A stretch of DNA of 64,000 nucleotides, taken from NCBI RefSeq assembly GCF_003660165.1, contig NZ_CP032829.1, positions 620,001 through 684,000 of the forward strand, read 5' to 3'. Below, piece after piece: positions 36,048 to 44,654 of this stretch. A program made the position numbers and the translations under genes. The notes under the pieces are model-generated. The model was not told the DNA's origin. It was given only the letters and a program-made list of their open reading frames with translations, and ran no database searches. Origin of the DNA: Sphingomonas paeninsulae (GTDB lineage: Bacteria > Pseudomonadota > Alphaproteobacteria > Sphingomonadales > Sphingomonadaceae). Position 1 is the first letter of the stretch, and each line of letters begins with the position of its first letter.

Positions 36048-36743
36048 TCTTTATTCCCCGTTTACTGTAAATAAGTTGAGAAGCGCATCACGGCCAAAGC
36101 CGTGCGGCCATCCAATAGGAGAGGAAGGTCAAGTGCCGAATTTCATGGCGGACCACATCAAATACCCTCGAAAGGACACAAGCGGCGGCATTAGCCCTTT
36201 ATCTCGTCACGAGTTCTTCCAAGCCATCAAATGATTCCCTCCGCTCCCTCGCAGCTTCCCAATTTTTTGTCTTTTGCACATTAGACCACACAGTTAAAGC
36301 CTGTTGACCCCACGATCTTCTCCATGCTGGATTAAATCGTTCCTGCAGAAATTATTTCTGAATTGATAAGTTTCTTTTCTAGACTTGATGATGACGCCTC
36401 GCACAATCGCACATCCGAAACCGGTTTGGCCTTGTTGCTTGCGGGCAAAGAAGTTTAAGTCCGTTATTCATCATATAATAGAGATGGCGCTTGTAGAGAT
36501 GGCGCAAGCATTCGTTTATGACTTACCGTTCCCAGATCAGCCCCTCCCTACTCCGACGACACCGTTAACTCTGGCCGCAGTGCTTCCGGTCGGCTTCATG
36601 CTTGACGCTAATCGCAGGTAATCGCCCCTCGCCCCGGTTGGCGAAAAACCAAAACCAAATAGTTCAACGCATGCGGACCGCAGTTTTACATTGGAGGATA
36701 TCGTACACCTGACGGTGGCGGCTTCGCTATTATCGGACTTTGG
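36048..36743. other. AT-rich non-coding region (about 700 bp)
   Basis: This stretch is visibly richer in A and T than its neighbours, especially 36280-36500. The only open frames are short (36004-36234 and 36385-36621), have no good ribosome binding site and resemble no family I know; the tail of the first (KYPRKDTSGGISPLSRHEFF) might be a degraded gene. The minus-strand promoter of the autotransporter must lie here, but no clear -35/-10 pair stands out. Confidence 0.5.
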
Positions 36744-37742
36744 CTAATCTATCGCCGACACAAGCCGAAGCCGGGGAAAGACCGGGCTGGCGAACAGGAA
36801 AAGCCATGTGACGAGTACGAAGGGGAGTGTCAGCGCGGGTATGCCGAGGGGTTCCAGTGCAGCGGAAACCGCGGCAAACACAAAGGCAGTCGCGATCGTG
36901 GCGAGCAGCGCATAAACGATCGACACTTTGTCTCGCACGAAGAACACGCTGCCAAATGCAATCGCGACGAGCACGCTGTTGAATCCGAACGCGCCGGAGC
37001 GGATTGCCGGTTCGGCGGCCCCCATTCCCCATGCGACGAGGAGTCCGGTCAGGGAACCTGCCAGCGCGGTCGCACAGGCCATCCTTGAACTGATGATGAG
37101 ACCAACCGCAAAGAGAATGCCGGTGATTACGCTCCCCTGAAAAAAGACCTGAGCGATACCATTGAAGAGTCCTTCGATCATCGTCGATGTCGTCACTACA
37201 CCCTCAATCGCCACCGCTTTGGGAAGACCCGCCGTCGGCAAAAGATGCGTGGACTGGAGCCGGCCGAAGCGCGCGGTAGCTAAAAAGAAGCATAAGGAAG
37301 TGAAGACAAACGGGGCCGTAAGTGCAGGAACCTTCCAGACGTCCAAAAGGGTGAGCATGGCGGCCATGACAATCGTCGAGCAGGCAGCAGCAAAAATGAC
37401 GCAGCCCCAGGTCAGGGCGTCGGGTTGCAGGAAGTAAAGCAAGGCGATGGCGACAAGCGCACCATTGAAGCCAAACAGCCCCGCCCGCACAAGCGCACGA
37501 TCGACGCCCAGCAGCATGGCAGTCGCTGTGCTCACGATGGTTCCGAGCAGAACGGCGAACCCAAAGAGCGGCGAATTATAGAAAATCCCGATCAGAAAGA
37601 GCAGTCCGGCATAGCTGTTGTTCTGCAACATCACTTGCCCGACACCACGCAGCATGCTGTCGAAGAAGCGCGGCAGGTCATGCAGAGAGTTTTCGGCATC
37701 GACGACAAGACCGGTCGAAGAAAGGCGCACGGCCGTTGTCAT
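36744..37742 (-). CDS. Urea transporter
   Basis: Channel-like urea permease of the Yut/SLC14 family, 332 residues with two homologous membrane halves. The repeated signature is LFGFNGALVAIALLYFLQ in the first half and AFGFNSVLVAIAFGSVFF in the second. The leading segments RGVGQVMLQNNSYAGLLFLI and NGIAQVFFQGSVITGILFAV are also duplicated. No urease genes are nearby; urea would have to be used by enzymes encoded elsewhere. It is last in a minus-strand run behind the beta-helix protein gene (about 100 bp gap) and may be transcribed separately. Confidence 0.9.
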   Translation of the reverse strand: MTTAVRLSSTGLVVDAENSLHDLPRFFDSMLRGVGQVMLQNNSYAGLLFLIGIFYNSPLFGFAVLLGTIVSTATAMLLGVDRALVRAGLFGFNGALVAIALLYFLQPDALTWGCVIFAAACSTIVMAAMLTLLDVWKVPALTAPFVFTSLCFFLATARFGRLQSTHLLPTAGLPKAVAIEGVVTTSTMIEGLFNGIAQVFFQGSVITGILFAVGLIISSRMACATALAGSLTGLLVAWGMGAAEPAIRSGAFGFNSVLVAIAFGSVFFVRDKVSIVYALLATIATAFVFAAVSAALEPLGIPALTLPFVLVTWLFLFASPVFPRLRLVSAID

Positions 37743-37845
37743 AAACTCCCCCTGCGGCGATGTGTCGCCTTAAGTCCTGACACGCAGGAATGGGCGTGAA
37801 GTCCGATGGCTACAACCACTGGTTGCGGGAAATGCCCGGCTTCGT

Positions 37846-39096
37846 TCAGATATTGTCGAACCCGCCCCCCGCCGCGACGAATCCACCACTGACCCGGAAT
37901 GTTTCCACAGAGCCATGCTGCTCGATCGGCGCTACACCGGGGCCGTTGGTCCTGATGCCGCCACTGATCTCAATCTCGCGCGCCGAGCCGCCGGGCTTGA
38001 TGCTGAAGCCAATGGCGGAAAGCGTGATTACGACCCCCTTGACCAGCGACGGACCGGTGCCACCAAACGTCTCGATCCCGCGCCGTACAACCAACTTGCC
38101 GATAGGCTGGCTGATCTGGATGCCGACCGAGCCGTCCCCGTGAGTCGTGACGCGATCAAATTCCGCAAGGTCAACCGTCCCTGTATAGACGTTGAAACCG
38201 CGCGCACCCTGACCGAAGGTTTCTATCGGCGCATTGACCCTCAATTCCCGCACGATCCCGAAATTCACAAAGCCGATGCCACTTGGGCCGTGAGAGGTGA
38301 TCTTCGCTTCGGCGGTCCAGCGATCGACGACGCCCCAATTGTCGAGCACCATGTCGTTGACGCCATAGGTCACGACAGGCCCGCGATTACGCACAACGTC
38401 AACATGGGCACCATAGACAGTGAAGACGCCGCCGGTGATCTGGTCCGCCGTACCGGGGACGATCCCGCCGTCGCTGTAAACGGCTTCGGTCTCCAGACGC
38501 CGCACGTTGAGTCGGCCACCTGTGTCGCCCGCACCGCTCACGAAAATACCGCTGCCCCGGACCGGCGCGCCATCACGCCCAGCCGAAAGGCCGGTAAGGT
38601 CCGCGCTGATAATCACGGTCTCGTCGGATTGCATGTTCCAGAGGGTAAAGGCGCCATGGAGGACATAGACACCATAGCCATGCGGCCGCTCCATCTCGCT
38701 TCGCGCATCAGCCGCAATGATATCGAGGCCGTGCACATCGACATGACCGCCGCGCACCTTGTCCCGCGCAAGAATCTGGACGCGACCGGTGGTCGTCACA
38801 CCGCGCAGCTCGATCCGGCCCAGACTGTCCACGCTTGTGTCGTTAAAGATTGCACGCTTGTCGATAGCGGCATCGAGGCGGAGGTTGTGGACGCGATTGT
38901 CGGACGAAAGCTGAAGGCCGTCGCTTCCCGCCGCAAATCCGATCCTCGCGCTTTGTCCCTCTCCGTGCAGGGACTGACCGGGAGACAGGCGAATGGATGG
39001 CGCATCGTCCAGAGCGCCCTGAACGACGATGCGCCGAATGCCGACATCCTTGCTTGCTGCAATCAACGCTTCGACCGATGTGACGATTTCGGTCAT
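37846..39096 (-). CDS. Cytoplasmic right-handed beta-helix protein, function unknown
   Basis: 416 residues of regular short beta strands. A helical cap (EIVTSVEALIAASKDVGIRR) is followed by IVVQGALDDAPSIRLSPGQS, a Gly-rich turn LHGEGQSARIGFAAG, and then coil after coil (SSDNRVHNLRLDAAIDKRAI, RIELRGVTTTGRVQI, GHVDVHGLDIIAAD, GGRLNVRRLETEAVYSDGG), as in pectate-lyase-like solenoids. No signal peptide, membrane helix or catalytic acid cluster is seen. The start ATG 39096 overlaps the stop of the CDGSH gene by four bases, so the two are translated together. I do not recognise a characterised relative. A large antisense frame (37915-39123 plus) is a by-product. Confidence 0.7.
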   Translation of the reverse strand: MTEIVTSVEALIAASKDVGIRRIVVQGALDDAPSIRLSPGQSLHGEGQSARIGFAAGSDGLQLSSDNRVHNLRLDAAIDKRAIFNDTSVDSLGRIELRGVTTTGRVQILARDKVRGGHVDVHGLDIIAADARSEMERPHGYGVYVLHGAFTLWNMQSDETVIISADLTGLSAGRDGAPVRGSGIFVSGAGDTGGRLNVRRLETEAVYSDGGIVPGTADQITGGVFTVYGAHVDVVRNRGPVVTYGVNDMVLDNWGVVDRWTAEAKITSHGPSGIGFVNFGIVRELRVNAPIETFGQGARGFNVYTGTVDLAEFDRVTTHGDGSVGIQISQPIGKLVVRRGIETFGGTGPSLVKGVVITLSAIGFSIKPGGSAREIEISGGIRTNGPGVAPIEQHGSVETFRVSGGFVAAGGGFDNI

Positions 39097-39812
39097 GCCG
39101 TGGGGGACTCCGTTACAGGGTAATCAGCTTTGAATTTGATCGCAGCGTGGGTGCCGTCACAGAAGGGCTTGTTCCTTGATTCCCCGCAGCGACACAGGGT
39201 CACGCGGTTGCGTACCTCATAGGTAAAGCCGTCCGAGGCGATCACGGCGATGCCGCCCTGCAAGGCGAGCGGCCCACTACACTCCTCGGCGGGGTCTTCG
39301 ACCATGCCGATCGAAACTGGCAGAGAGGGCTCTACAACTGTCCCGCTTACCTTGTCCCAGGCCACCAATCGACCAGCTGGACAATTGCCCACTTGCTGCA
39401 GAAACATCGCCTTCGCCTCAGGATCGTCGCTATGCGCAACCTGGTTCCAGACTTGCCCGTGCGGATCGCAGAAACGCCCGAAAGCGCAGAGCTTTTCGGC
39501 ATCCATCAGGGCCAGCACCGGGCCATCGAACACCTTCGCCTGTTCCAGATAGGATGCGCGGCTGGCAGTTTCCGTGCCATCGAAATCAATCCCGGTATGG
39601 GTGCCATCGCAAAAAGGTTTACGCGCCGACTGGCCGCATCGGCACAGCGCATATTTCGCCGGTGTCGGCAAAGCGTCGCCGCGTGTCCACGTCTCGGACT
39701 CACCTTCGGCGTCGGTGAGGATCGTCAGAGTGGCGAGCGGTACGCCGCCGGTGACCATATAGGGGCCGCCGGGCGTTACCGTCACCAGTGCGTCGGTTCG
39801 GGACATAGTCAT
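39093..39812 (-). CDS. Iron-sulfur protein with two CDGSH motifs and a central Cys-rich domain
   Basis: 239 residues. There are two full CDGSH [2Fe-2S] motifs: CRCGQSARKPFCDGTH near residue 57 and CRCGESRNKPFCDGTH near residue 208, each C-x-C-x2-S-x3-P-x-C-D-G-T-H. The middle segment LCAFGRFCDPHGQVWN and NCPAGRLVAWD resembles the divergent Fer4-like domain found in bacterial multi-CDGSH proteins. It is cytoplasmic, with no signal. Such proteins carry labile clusters with electron-transfer or redox-sensing roles. It is 51 bp downstream of poxB and overlaps the beta-helix gene, so the three look like one operon. Confidence 0.9.
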   Translation of the reverse strand: MTMSRTDALVTVTPGGPYMVTGGVPLATLTILTDAEGESETWTRGDALPTPAKYALCRCGQSARKPFCDGTHTGIDFDGTETASRASYLEQAKVFDGPVLALMDAEKLCAFGRFCDPHGQVWNQVAHSDDPEAKAMFLQQVGNCPAGRLVAWDKVSGTVVEPSLPVSIGMVEDPAEECSGPLALQGGIAVIASDGFTYEVRNRVTLCRCGESRNKPFCDGTHAAIKFKADYPVTESPTA

Positions 39813-39863
39813 TATAGGCTCTCCTTCTTCCGCGCCTGTGACCGGTCGTCGGGCACGGCACGT

Positions 39864-41581
39864 TTATCGCAGGAAGTTTGACTCAATCATGTCCACGACA
39901 TCATGGGCATGGCCACCCAGCACCGCCTTTGCCCCATAAAGCATCGTCCCCATCACCATGCCGGGTTCGATATGGGGCGGCATCACAAGTTCGGTGCGGT
40001 TGACTCGCACGTCGAGCAATGCCGGCCCGGGATGTGCGAGAAGTTCGACCAGCGCCTGCTCCAGATCCTCGTTGCGGGTGATCGTCTGCCCACGAAAACC
40101 GATGACCTCGGCCAGCTTGCCGAAATCAGGATTGAGCAGATCGGTATAGGCATTGAGCAGCCCTTCGACCTTCATCTCGATTTCGACAAAGCCAAGGGTG
40201 CCGTTGTTGAACACCACGATCTTGAGCGGGATTTTCTCCTGAATCGCGGTCAGCAGATCCCCGAGCAACATGCTGAGCCCCCGTCACCGCATAATGCAAT
40301 CACCTGTCGATCGGGGAACGCTTTTTTGATGCCCAGCGCCTGCGGCATGGCGTTTGCCATCGTCCCGTGGAGCAGGCTGGTGAGGGTGCGGCGACGTCCG
40401 TTGGTGCGGACATGCCGCAGCAGCCAGACCATAGCGCTACCACCATCCGCGGTGAAAATCGCATCGTCGGCTGCGTGGGTATCTAGCAGGGCCGCCACCT
40501 GTTGCGGATGGATCAGCCCATCGCGCCCCGGTTGCGCCTGTTTGTCGAGGTCAGCCCTCGCCTCGCTGTGGAGTTTGAGGCAGTCATCCAGAAAACCGCG
40601 CGTCGCCACGGGCTGCAAACGTTGCTGAAGCGCGTCGAGCGTAGCGGCAATGTCTCCGACCACGCCGATCTCGACCGGATGCCGCCGACCAAGATGAGTC
40701 GAATCGATATCAACCTGGATAATCCGGGCATTTTTCGGATAGAATTGCCGCCACGCGAAGTCACAGCCGAGCAACACCAGCGTTTCGCACTCCATGATCG
40801 CATGGAACCCGGCCTTCGATCCGAATACGCCGGTCATGCCGACATTGAAGGGATTATCCGCTTCCAGAAAATCCTTGGCGCGCGACGTGTGCACCATCGG
40901 CGCGTTCAGCGTCTCGCAAAAGCGCACGACCTGAGTGTTTGCCGTCTCGCAGCCTGCCCCGGCATAGACGGCGACACGGCCACCCTTGTTGAGCAATGCC
41001 GCGATACTGTCGAGTTCGACATCGGACGGACGAGTGACAGGTGTGGGAATATGAACGCTGTAGGCGGGGCCGTCCTCCACCTCGATTGCGGAGATATCGC
41101 CGGGCACCACAAGCACCGCGACCCCGCGCCGGGTGAGTGCCGCCTGTGCCGCTAGCGTAGCCATACGACGCGCCTCGGCCGGATTGATGATCGACTCGCA
41201 GAAAACGCTGCAATGAGCATAGATCGCGCGCAAATCGACCTCCTGCGGAAAATCGATACCCAGTTCACTGGTCGCCACTTGGCTCGCGATCAGCACTACT
41301 GGCGCGCGGTTGCGGTGCGATTCATAGATGCCGTTGATGAAATGGAGGCTGCCCGGCCCGCAACTGCCTGCGCATGCCGTCAGGTCGCCGGTCATATAGG
41401 CCTCGGCCCCAGCGGCGAAGGCACCTGCTTCTTCATGGCGGACATGCACCCAGTCCATCGGACTACGGCGAATAGCATCGGTGACATGGTTGAGCGTATC
41501 GCCAACAACGCCGTAACAGCGTTTGACGCCCGCCTTATGCAGCACGTCGATGATGATATCCGCGACTTTTTGTTTGGTCAT
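39864..41581 (-). CDS. poxB: Pyruvate:quinone oxidoreductase (PoxB-type), apparent frameshift at a G5 run
   Basis: ThDP- and FAD-dependent peripheral membrane enzyme that oxidises pyruvate to acetate and CO2 and reduces ubiquinone. From ATG 41581: MTKQKVADIIIDVLHKAGVK, the ThDP Glu in VRHEEAGAFAAGAEAYMTG, GSCGPGSLHFINGIYES, and the FAD domain VYAGAGCETANTQVV with NARIIQVDIDSTHLGRR. The frame stops within the ThDP motif VIALCGDGG at a run of five G (plus-strand C 40278-40282). The other frame resumes MLLGDLLTAIQEKIPLKIVV, FNNGTLGFVEIEMK, and ends VVDMIESNFLR, matching the E. coli PoxB tail. One added G gives 572 residues, the E. coli length. I infer an assembly error. Confidence 0.88.
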
Positions 41582-41883
41582 GCGGCGGTCCTCGGGATTA
41601 GCGACAACAATGTGCCTCGTTCCCCCCGACGAAAGCGAGCAGGACGAAGATGCCCATGTTTTCTGTCGTGACGCAAGCGGTATGCGATCAGCATACCCCC
41701 TCAATTTTTGGCGATTTTTGCCCCGACTGTGGCAAGGGACAGCGTGCTTTCGAACGTTCGATGAACCGGACATTTGCGAAATACCGTTCGCTATACCCCT
41801 GTAATGCCACAGCCCGGCCAACAAAGGGTTTCATCTCCGGCTCAACATGGTCAGCCCCCTGTGTCCCATCAGGAGAAGTTACC

Positions 41884-41973
41884 ATGAAGATCAAGATACC
41901 CATCTTGGCCATCGCCAGTACGTTGGGACTCTCGCCAGCCGATTATGCGCAAACTGCTGAACCGGCACGGTGA
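41884..41973 (+). CDS. Possible 29-residue secreted peptide or gene remnant
   Basis: ATG 41884 has a good AGGAG nine bases upstream. The product starts like an exported protein (MKIKIPILAIASTLGLSPA) and then ends after DYAQTAEPAR. It lies between the divergent poxB and the otsB start. It may be a genuine small peptide, a leader for the trehalose genes, or the stump of a longer secreted protein. I cannot decide between these. Confidence 0.4.
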   Translation: MKIKIPILAIASTLGLSPADYAQTAEPAR

Positions 41974-42076
41974 TGCGATTTACGTTAGTGCACTGTTTTT
42001 GAACGCGGAACACCGCAGAGCGAGAATTAAACCGGCTTCCATGCCCCCGGCCACCGTATCAGAACGTTATAGTATT

Positions 42077-42861
42077 ATGGATAATCCCGACGCATCGGCA
42101 CCAGATCGAGCTTCAGGACGCGTCCTCCTGACGCCGCCGGGCCACGCGCTGCTCGTTGATGCCAGCTTGTTTCTCGATTTCGATGGCACTTTGGTCGACT
42201 TGGCACCTCGTCCCGACGATATAGTAGTCGATACGCGCCTTAAGGCACTCCTTTCCCGTCTTGCCGTCGTGCTGCACGGCAGGCTGGCTATCATCAGTGG
42301 TCGACCAATATGCCAGCTTCGTCAGTTAATTGGCAGGATTCCGCTGTCATTAAGCGGCAGTCATGGCGCTGAAATACTCTGGCCCGACGGCACTGTTTCC
42401 GGATCGACGCCGCCCGACAGCCTCGACAAAATAGCGCAGGAAATGAGCCATCTACAGGAAGTTTATTCGGGCATCGTCATCGAGCGCAAGCCATATGGAG
42501 TTGCTCTACACTATCGCGGCGCCCCCAAGCGGAAGCGCTGTGCCGCGATTTGGCGATTGCTCTCTCGCGCTTAAATGGCCTTGTTTTGCAGGCGGGGAAA
42601 ATGGTTTTCGAACTTCGTGCCCCCGGCGCTGACAAAGGCAGTGCGCTCCGGCTGCTATTCAACAATCATGCCATGGCTGGCACAAAACCTATCTTCATTG
42701 GGGACGACGACACCGATGAAGCTGCTTTCATCGCCGCAGCGGAATTGGGCGGCGCGGGTATCCTTGTGGGGCCTGAGCGCCCCACAGCGGCGCACTTCAG
42801 GCTCGAAGATGTAGCGGCGACGATCGAATGGCTCGAAACAATATGCGGAAAAGCGTTATGA
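42077..42861 (+). CDS. otsB: Trehalose-6-phosphate phosphatase, apparent frameshift at a C5 run
   Basis: HAD-superfamily enzyme removing phosphate from trehalose-6-phosphate. HAD motif I is LFLDFDGTLVDLAPRPD; motif II is LAIISGR; SGSHGAEI and ERKPYGVALHYRGAP follow. At five C (42522-42526) the frame goes astray and stops at 42574. The neighbouring frame continues QAEALCRDLAIALSRLNGL, then KMVFELRAPGADKGSALRLL and motif IV IFIGDDDTDEAAF, to TGA 42861. One extra C gives 261 residues. The ATG at 42077 has no clear ribosome binding site, so an upstream start (ATG 42041 or 41945) is possible. It overlaps the next gene by four bases (ATGA). Confidence 0.87.
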
Positions 42862-44654
42862 AAACTTCGCTCGACCTCTGGCCAATTGGAAATTGCCAGG
42901 TCAGTGCACTGATCGACACGACCGGACGGTTTATATGGGGCTGCGTCCCGCGCGTCGATGGCGACCCGATATTTTCAGCTTTGCTGGGCGGCGACGCGCA
43001 AACCGCAGAAGACTGCGCAGGGTTTTGGGCCATCGACCTGGAAGACAGCATCTCTGTCGAGCAGCATTATATCCGCAACACGCCAATCCTCGTAAGCCGG
43101 CACACCGACGGTTCGGGCAATGCGATCGATGTTATTGATTTCTGCCCCCGTTTCAGCCGCCTCGCCCGCGTTTACCGGCCCGTCGCTTTCGCGCGGATCG
43201 TTCGCCCCGTCAGCGGAAACCCGCGCATCCGGGTACGGCTTCGTCCCACGCGGGACTGGGGTAAAGGTAGCGTGCCAACGACAAGCGGCTCGAACCATAT
43301 CCGCTACCTGCTGGATGAACTAACGGTACGGATGACAACTAATGCGCCCGCAGGAATGATTGAGGGAGAGCGCATATTCCGCGTGGAAAAGACACTGCAT
43401 TTCTTTCTGGGGCCCGATGAACCTTTCAGTGGCAGCATCGCGGTAACAATTGAACAGATGTTGGCCGATACGACGGCGGAATGGCAACAGTGGACACGCG
43501 GGCTTGCAACGCCTCCCGAATGGCAGGATGTCGTCATTCGATCGGCGATCACCCTGAAATTATGTCAGCATGAAGAGAGTGGCGCGATTGTCGCCGCTTT
43601 GACCACATCCATCCCCGAACATGCCGGTTCAGAGCGGAACTGGGACTATCGCTACTGCTGGATACGCGATGGTTATTACACGGTTCAGGCGCTCAACCGT
43701 CTTGGTGCACTCGACGTGCTGGAAGCTTATCTCAGCTATCTGCGCAATATCGTCGACGGCGCGAAGGGCGGCCATATTCAGCCGCTGTACGGCGTACTTG
43801 GCGAAACCGTGCTGGAGGAGAGGTTTGCCCCCGATCTCGCTGGCTATCGCAACATCGGTCCGGTTCGCGTTGGCAATCAGGCCTATGAACAAATTCAGCA
43901 CGATGCCTATGGCCAGATCATTCTCTCGAACACCCAGGCATTCTTCGACCAGCGCCTATATCGACTGGCGGGTGTGGAGGATTTTCGGTCGCTTGAGCGT
44001 GTAGGCGAGCGCGCTTGGCAATTCTATGACAAGCCCGACGCCGGGTTGTGGGAATTGCGAACCCGGCAAAGCGTTCACACTTATTCAGCTGCGATGTGCT
44101 GGGCAGCGTGCGACCGTCTGGCCGGAGCGGCAGACATATTGAAACTCGACGACCGGCGCGATTTTTGGGCGGCACGTGCGCAAACGATACGGACAACGAT
44201 CGAAACGTCTGCGTGGCGGGATGACACGCAACGCTTATCGGCGACTTTTTCAGGCGACGAACTCGATGCCAGTCTGATCCAGTTGCTCGACTTGCAGTTT
44301 CTGTCTCCCGAAGACCCTCGCTTTCGGAGTACGCTTGCCGCCGTCGAGATAGGCTTGCGTCGTGGATCGACAATGTTGCGCTATGCCACCGAGGATGATT
44401 TCGGACTGCCGGAGACTGCCTTCAATGTCTGTACGTTCTGGCTAATCGAAGCGCTCCATGTCACCGGTCGGAGCGCCGATGCTCGTGCGCTTTTTGAGGA
44501 AATGTTGTCGCGACGCACGACGGCGGGACTCTTGTCCGAAGACATCGATCCAACATCAGGCGAGCTTTGGGGTAATTATCCGCAGACTTATTCGCTCGTC
44601 GGCATGATTAACTGCGCGGTCCTGCTGAGCCGTCCATGGAGTTCAATACGTTGA
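42858..44654 (+). CDS. GH15 glycoside hydrolase (glucoamylase/trehalase type)
   Basis: 598 residues from ATG 42858, which overlaps the otsB stop. An N-terminal beta-sandwich (LDLWPIGNCQVSALIDTTGR, FIWGCVPRVDGDPIFSALLG) is followed by the (alpha/alpha)6 catalytic domain, with RNWDYRYCWIRDGYYTVQAL carrying the general acid region and EDDFGLPETAFNVCTFWLIE plus LSEDIDPTSGELWGNYPQTY the second acidic site. Placed between the phosphatase and synthase of trehalose metabolism, it may degrade trehalose or a related glucan; GH15 trehalases are known in other bacteria. The exact substrate cannot be told from sequence alone. Confidence 0.88.
   Translation: MKTSLDLWPIGNCQVSALIDTTGRFIWGCVPRVDGDPIFSALLGGDAQTAEDCAGFWAIDLEDSISVEQHYIRNTPILVSRHTDGSGNAIDVIDFCPRFSRLARVYRPVAFARIVRPVSGNPRIRVRLRPTRDWGKGSVPTTSGSNHIRYLLDELTVRMTTNAPAGMIEGERIFRVEKTLHFFLGPDEPFSGSIAVTIEQMLADTTAEWQQWTRGLATPPEWQDVVIRSAITLKLCQHEESGAIVAALTTSIPEHAGSERNWDYRYCWIRDGYYTVQALNRLGALDVLEAYLSYLRNIVDGAKGGHIQPLYGVLGETVLEERFAPDLAGYRNIGPVRVGNQAYEQIQHDAYGQIILSNTQAFFDQRLYRLAGVEDFRSLERVGERAWQFYDKPDAGLWELRTRQSVHTYSAAMCWAACDRLAGAADILKLDDRRDFWAARAQTIRTTIETSAWRDDTQRLSATFSGDELDASLIQLLDLQFLSPEDPRFRSTLAAVEIGLRRGSTMLRYATEDDFGLPETAFNVCTFWLIEALHVTGRSADARALFEEMLSRRTTAGLLSEDIDPTSGELWGNYPQTYSLVGMINCAVLLSRPWSSIR

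Noticed and set aside
36385-36621. Short frame of 78 codons in the AT-rich region
   Set aside because: No ribosome binding site, no recognisable domain, and Pro/Thr-rich nonsense-like end.
37915-39123. Plus-strand frame of 402 codons antisense to the beta-helix protein
   Set aside because: The minus-strand product is regular beta-helix sequence and overlaps the CDGSH gene by ATGA; the plus-strand product has the Arg/Asp/His-rich look of a shadow frame.
41600-41623. EcfG-like site before poxB on the minus strand
   Set aside because: GGAAC is followed by only 15 bases and CGCT; spacing and -10 are both off, so it was not called.
41764-41790. TGAAC...CGTT pair upstream of the trehalose genes
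   Set aside because: The spacer is 18 bases and the first -35 base is wrong; too weak to support a promoter.
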